Origin: a bacterium UBA6115
GTDB lineage: Bacteria; Bacillota_A; Clostridia; Christensenellales; Aristaeellaceae
DNA length: 9,761 nt
Direction: 5' to 3'
NCBI GenBank assembly: GCA_002428405.1
Contig: DIWD01000073.1
Span: forward strand, 1-9,761
The number at the start of each line of letters is the position of its first letter. Within the stretch, counting starts at the first letter, position 1. The notes beneath the pieces are model-generated. The model was given only the letters and a program-made list of their open reading frames with translations. It ran no database searches and was not told the DNA's origin. Below, one piece after another: positions 6,393 to 9,761 of the stretch. The translations under genes and the position numbers were made by a program.

Positions 6393-8538
6393 GCCGGGCA
6401 CCCCCTTTCCCGGAAAGCTCGGCTTCTGAGAGCTGGCTTCTGGCAATCTGCTGATAAGCCGGGCAGGAAGCCATCAGCTCTTCATGAGTGCCCTGGCCCA
6501 CCAGGCGGCCTTCGTCAAGAACCAGGATCTTGTCCGCCTGCATGACCGTCGCGATGCGCTGTGCGACAATGAGCACCGTTGTGCCGGCAAGCTTTTCCTT
6601 CAGCGCCTGCCGGACCAGCAGGTCCGTGCGGTAATCAAGGGCCGAAAAGGAATCGTCAAACAGCAGGAACCGTGGATTGGAGGCAATGGCCCGCGCGATG
6701 GACAGGCGCTGCTTCTGCCCGCCGGAGAGATTGCTCCCGCCCTGGGCGACGGCGCTCTGGTAACCCTCCCCGCGCTCAGCGACAAAACGCTCCGCCTGGG
6801 CGAGGCTTGCCGCCTTCTCCATGCGTTCATCCGGCATGGTTTCATCAGCGTATTTGATGTTGTTTTCAACGCTGCCCGAGAACAGCACGGCATGCTGGGG
6901 AACAAAGCCGATCAACCCGCGGAGCCCGGGCAGGGAAAGCTCGCGGATGTCGGTGCCGGAGATGGTGATGCGGCCCTGTGTGACGTCATAGAAGCGGGGT
7001 ATCAGACTGAGCAGGCTGGACTTGCCTGATCCGGTCGCCCCGATGACGGCGGCGGTCTCACCCGGGGCGATGACGAAGTTCAGGTCGTGCAGCACTTCCT
7101 CCTGCGAATTCGGATAACTGAAGGAGACCTGGTCAAAACGCAGGCCGTCCGCGGATTCCACCGGAAGCGGCAATGGATCTTCCGGGCTGGTGATGCTTGG
7201 TTTGGTTTGAAGCACCTCATTGACGCGCTGGGCAGCTACCTCGGCCCGGGGCATCATGACCGCTCCGGCCATGGCCATCATCATGAAGGAGAAGGCGATC
7301 TGCAGGGTGTAGCTGATAAAGGCGATCATGTCGCCCACCTGCATCCGGCCGGCCTGGATCCCCTGCGCGCCGAACCAGAGGATCGCCAGGGTCACGCCGT
7401 TGATCACCAGCATCATCAGGGGCATGACATAGCTGAAAGCGTAGTTGATGAAGCGGTTGACGCGGGTGAGGTCCTCATTGGCCTTACCAAAGCGCGCCGT
7501 CTCATTCGCCTCCCTGGAGAAAGCGCGTACCACCTGCACCCCGGTGAGGTTTTCCCGGGCAACCAGGTTCATGCGGTCCACCAGTTTCTGCAGCGTCTTG
7601 AACTTGGGCGTCACCACCGAGGCGATGACAACCACCAGAACCACCATCACGCCCACCGTGACGGCGACGATCCAGCCCAGGCCGGTGTTGGCCCGGGTCA
7701 CGTGCCAGATGCCGCCGGCGGCCATGATGGGCGCGTAGAGCAGCATGCGCAGCATCATGACGGAGGTGGTTTGGATCTGATTGACGTCGTTGGTGGAACG
7801 GGTGATGAGGGAGGCGGTGGAGAAATGGTCAACCTCCGCCTTGGAGAAGGATAGCACCTTTGAGTAGACCTGCCTCCTCAGGCTTCTGCCGATGCGCGCG
7901 CCGGCCCGGCTGGAGATAAAGCTGGTGATGACCGCGGCGAACCCGGCCAGCAGGGTGATGCCCAGCATGATCATTCCCTTATTCCAAAGGAAGGCGTTGC
8001 GGATCCGCGCAAGGTCCTCTCCCAGGCGCTCATACTCCGCCCGCACGAACTGCACCGCGGCCTGTTCCAGAAATTGTTCCGCCTCCGCGCCTTCCAAGGG
8101 CATCGTTTCCCCGATGCGCGCAAGGAGGGCCTCCCGGTTCATCAGGCCGCTGCGCAGTCCGGCCAGGAGCAGTTCAGAACCGGGCATGTTCTCAAGCCCA
8201 AAGAGAACGGCCATCGGCATGCTCAGGGCTTTCCGGGCGGATTCCTGTTGAAGCGCAGTGAGGCCCTTATTGAGGATGTAAACGTCTCCCTCCAGGCTGT
8301 AGGCTGCGCTGACGAAAGTCTTCCCCTCCTCATCCATCAGCAGGGCGAGGGTGTCCATGGATTCGCGGGAGAGCTTCTCGGTCAGCGATGAGGGGATGCC
8401 GCTTTGCTGCACGCCAATGTTGACCAGCGAAGAGGTATACCCCGGCAGCGCCAGCTCGCAGGCAACCTGCGCGATGAGCAGCAGGAAGACCAGCAGCATG
8501 GCCTTCCACTCAGGCTTCATGAAACGGAATATTTTCAA
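6385..8538 (-). CDS. Heterodimeric ABC exporter, ATP-binding/permease subunit with degenerate site and extracellular domain (717 aa)
   Basis: Partner half of the exporter at 4545-6392. Motifs: Walker A GATGSGKSS (500-508), Q548, canonical signature LSGGQKQ (604-610), Walker B FLLFDD (624-629) with Asp629 instead of catalytic Glu, and Gln660 (VAQRIAT) instead of the switch His. So its Walker residues form the weak ATP site and its signature serves the active site. Between the first helix (about 12-32) and the second (about 187-208) lies an insertion of about 150 residues, predicted to form an extracytoplasmic domain. By memory, BmrD-type subunits have such a domain. The start is TTG 8538 (product MKIFRFMKPEW). 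AAAGGA at 8551-8546 sits seven bases upstream, while the next ATG (8520) is too far from it. The gene lies 74 bp after the CorC-like gene and is followed at once by its partner, so all three may be one transcript. Confidence 0.9.
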   Translation of the reverse strand: MKIFRFMKPEWKAMLLVFLLLIAQVACELALPGYTSSLVNIGVQQSGIPSSLTEKLSRESMDTLALLMDEEGKTFVSAAYSLEGDVYILNKGLTALQQESARKALSMPMAVLFGLENMPGSELLLAGLRSGLMNREALLARIGETMPLEGAEAEQFLEQAAVQFVRAEYERLGEDLARIRNAFLWNKGMIMLGITLLAGFAAVITSFISSRAGARIGRSLRRQVYSKVLSFSKAEVDHFSTASLITRSTNDVNQIQTTSVMMLRMLLYAPIMAAGGIWHVTRANTGLGWIVAVTVGVMVVLVVVIASVVTPKFKTLQKLVDRMNLVARENLTGVQVVRAFSREANETARFGKANEDLTRVNRFINYAFSYVMPLMMLVINGVTLAILWFGAQGIQAGRMQVGDMIAFISYTLQIAFSFMMMAMAGAVMMPRAEVAAQRVNEVLQTKPSITSPEDPLPLPVESADGLRFDQVSFSYPNSQEEVLHDLNFVIAPGETAAVIGATGSGKSSLLSLIPRFYDVTQGRITISGTDIRELSLPGLRGLIGFVPQHAVLFSGSVENNIKYADETMPDERMEKAASLAQAERFVAERGEGYQSAVAQGGSNLSGGQKQRLSIARAIASNPRFLLFDDSFSALDYRTDLLVRQALKEKLAGTTVLIVAQRIATVMQADKILVLDEGRLVGQGTHEELMASCPAYQQIARSQLSEAELSGKGGARHV

Positions 8539-8545
8539 ACTTCGG

Positions 8546-8551
8546 TCCTTT
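8546..8551 (-). promoter_or_regulatory. Ribosome binding site fixing the TTG start of the 717-aa exporter subunit
   Basis: AAAGGA on the - strand lies seven bases before TTG 8538. It overlaps the 10-bp palindrome TTTCCGGAAA (8549-8558), which abuts parS site 3. Its spacing is the main reason to prefer the TTG over ATG 8520. Confidence 0.6.
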
Positions 8552-8558
8552 CCGGAAA

Positions 8559-8574
8559 TGTTTCACGTGAAACA
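8559..8574. promoter_or_regulatory. parS: parS site 3 (ParB/Spo0J binding palindrome)
   Basis: This is a third exact TGTTTCACGTGAAACA, extended to a 22-bp palindrome (8556-8577) by AAA and TTT flanks. It lies in the 74-bp gap between the CorC-like gene and the exporter operon, 20 bp upstream of the TTG start. If the two are co-transcribed, the site is inside an operon. Distances between the starts of the three sites are 4234 and 4190 bp. Confidence 0.95.
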
Positions 8575-8612
8575 TTTGGGCGTCCTGTCAGCGGTGACGG
8601 GTATACCGGTGT

Positions 8613-9761
8613 TTACTCGACCTCTTTCCCGGAGTTGCCTGAAGGGGGAGGCCTGAGCGTGAGCCTAACAGCCTCGATGCGGGTATTGCCCGCGCGGATG
8701 ACCTTGAGGGTGAAACGGTCCGTCTCCACCTCAGGTTCCTCGCCCGGCCTGGGGATGTAGCCCAGCAGTTCGATCATGTAACCGGCGATGGTATCCGCGC
8801 CTTCAGACTGGATATCCAGGTCGAACTGGCGGTTGAAATCGCTCAGCGGCAGGCTGCCCAGCAGGACCGCCTCGCGCTCGCTGACCATCTGCATGGGGGA
8901 ATCATCATCATCATCGTATTCGTCCTGGATATCCCCGACGATCTCCTCGATCAGGTCTTCCAGCGTCACAATGCCGGACACGCCGCCGAATTCGTCCACC
9001 AGCACGGCCAGGTGCTGCTTGGACTTCTGGAACTGCACCAGCAGCTCATCAGTGTACATGGTGTCGGGGACAAACATGGCCGGGCGCGCAATGTCGCGCA
9101 GATCCATCCCGTGATCCTGCAGCGCCTGCAGGTTGAGCAGCACGTCTTTCATGTGGATGATGCCCAGGATATGGTCCTTGTCCTCCTCATACAGCGGGAT
9201 GCGCGAGCGCAGCTCCCTGAGCAGATGCTCCATGTTCTTTTCAAACGGCTCCTCGGCGTCCAGCATGTCCGTATTCACCCGGGGCACCATGATTTCCCGC
9301 ACCAGACGGGTATCAAGGGAGAGGACGCCGCGCATCATGTTGAACTCTTCCATGTCGATCGCGCCGTCGTTGCGGCTGGAGCTCAGCAGAGCTTTCATCT
9401 CCTGGCGGGTGAGCTTTTCTTCCTTCTTGGTGAAGTCGACCGGCGTGAGCCGTTTCAGGATGCCCACGGAGGCGGTCAGCAGCCAGATGAAGGGCCTGAA
9501 CATGCTGCGCAGGAAAAGGATGGGGCCGGCCGAACGCAGGGCATAACCCTCGGGAACCTGCAGCGCCAGCTGCTTGGGGTACAGCTCGCCCAGAACCAGG
9601 GAAACGTAGGATATGATGAGGGTGAGGATAAGGTTGGCAACGGTCGCGGCCGCGGGGATGTTTCCAAGCGCCGGCACCAGGAGGCTCAGGAAGGTCTGGG
9701 AAGCCTGCGCGGAATTAAAAAAGCCCGCGAAGGTGATGCCGACCTGAATCGCGGACAGGAA
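8613..9761 (-). CDS. HlyC/CorC-family transporter (DUF21-CBS-CBS-CorC_HlyC), 5' end outside window
   Basis: 382 codons are visible, with the frame open to the right edge. The fragment begins FLSAIQVGITFAGF, the usual 'LSTIQIGITLAG' end of the first DUF21 helices, so roughly 50-60 residues are missing. The first in-window start-like codon (GTG 9677) is internal to DUF21 and not the true start. Order (fragment numbering): DUF21 membrane helices with GELYPKQLALQ (58-68), then two CBS domains (about 152-278) ending in LAVLVDEFGGVSGIVTLEDL and EEIVGDIQDEYD. A run of Asp follows (about 283-287), then the C-terminal CorC_HlyC domain (about 295-370). The 'hemolysin' name is historical. Members such as Salmonella CorC and B. 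subtilis MpfA act in magnesium or cobalt efflux, which is the best guess here. It is co-directional with the exporter, 74 bp away. Confidence 0.92.
   Translation of the reverse strand, partial: FLSAIQVGITFAGFFNSAQASQTFLSLLVPALGNIPAAATVANLILTLIISYVSLVLGELYPKQLALQVPEGYALRSAGPILFLRSMFRPFIWLLTASVGILKRLTPVDFTKKEEKLTRQEMKALLSSSRNDGAIDMEEFNMMRGVLSLDTRLVREIMVPRVNTDMLDAEEPFEKNMEHLLRELRSRIPLYEEDKDHILGIIHMKDVLLNLQALQDHGMDLRDIARPAMFVPDTMYTDELLVQFQKSKQHLAVLVDEFGGVSGIVTLEDLIEEIVGDIQDEYDDDDDSPMQMVSEREAVLLGSLPLSDFNRQFDLDIQSEGADTIAGYMIELLGYIPRPGEEPEVETDRFTLKVIRAGNTRIEAVRLTLRPPPSGNSGKEVE

Noticed and set aside
6402..6418. CTTTCCCGGAAAG, resembling the Noc nucleoid-occlusion site
   Set aside because: The Noc site is a 14-bp even palindrome (ATTTCCCGGGAAAT). 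This sequence lacks one central G and lies inside the end of the exporter coding region.
8704..8716. GGGTGAAACGG as a degenerate parS site in the CorC-like gene
   Set aside because: Only one half-site matches. The other half (CCTCAAG on the complement) does not, and it lies in coding sequence.

Overview
The window looks like chromosomal DNA from a G+C-rich, anaerobic, Clostridia-type Firmicute. The evidence is strong AGGAGG-type ribosome binding sites, a ferredoxin-type 2-oxoacid oxidoreductase, a BmrCD/TM287-288-type heterodimeric ABC exporter, and perfect copies of the 16-bp Spo0J/ParB centromere site known from Bacillus subtilis. The taxonomic placement is inference.

Layout from left to right. 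Bases 3-95 are the last 30 codons of an AraC-type regulator. A 151-bp gap with the first parS site (135-150) follows. Then come a 64-aa helical protein of unknown function (247-441) and an Imm-5-like putative immunity protein (434-967), overlapping by 8 nt and probably translationally coupled. These three genes are on the + strand; everything else is on the - strand. The convergent gap 968-1175 is packed with inverted repeats and ends in a hairpin with a short T-run. Next is a two-gene operon for a 2-oxoacid:acceptor oxidoreductase: a gamma-alpha fusion (2027-3697) followed by the TPP-binding beta subunit (1176-2027), joined by a TAATG stop/start overlap. A solo nucleotidyltransferase-fold gene (3851-4342) lies upstream, and the second parS site (4369-4384) sits in its leader. 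Then come the two halves of a heterodimeric ABC exporter (4545-6392 and 6385-8538). The third parS site (8559-8574) lies just upstream of the exporter. Finally there is a HlyC/CorC (DUF21-CBS-CorC_HlyC) membrane protein whose 5' end runs off the window.

The genes do not form a single pathway. They read as housekeeping cargo: central carbon and redox metabolism, drug or lipid export, and metal-ion homeostasis. The unifying signal is the three perfect parS palindromes, all intergenic and about 4.2 kb apart. They suggest an origin-proximal ParB-loading domain. I found no tRNA, rRNA, CRISPR array, transposase or other clear mobile element.
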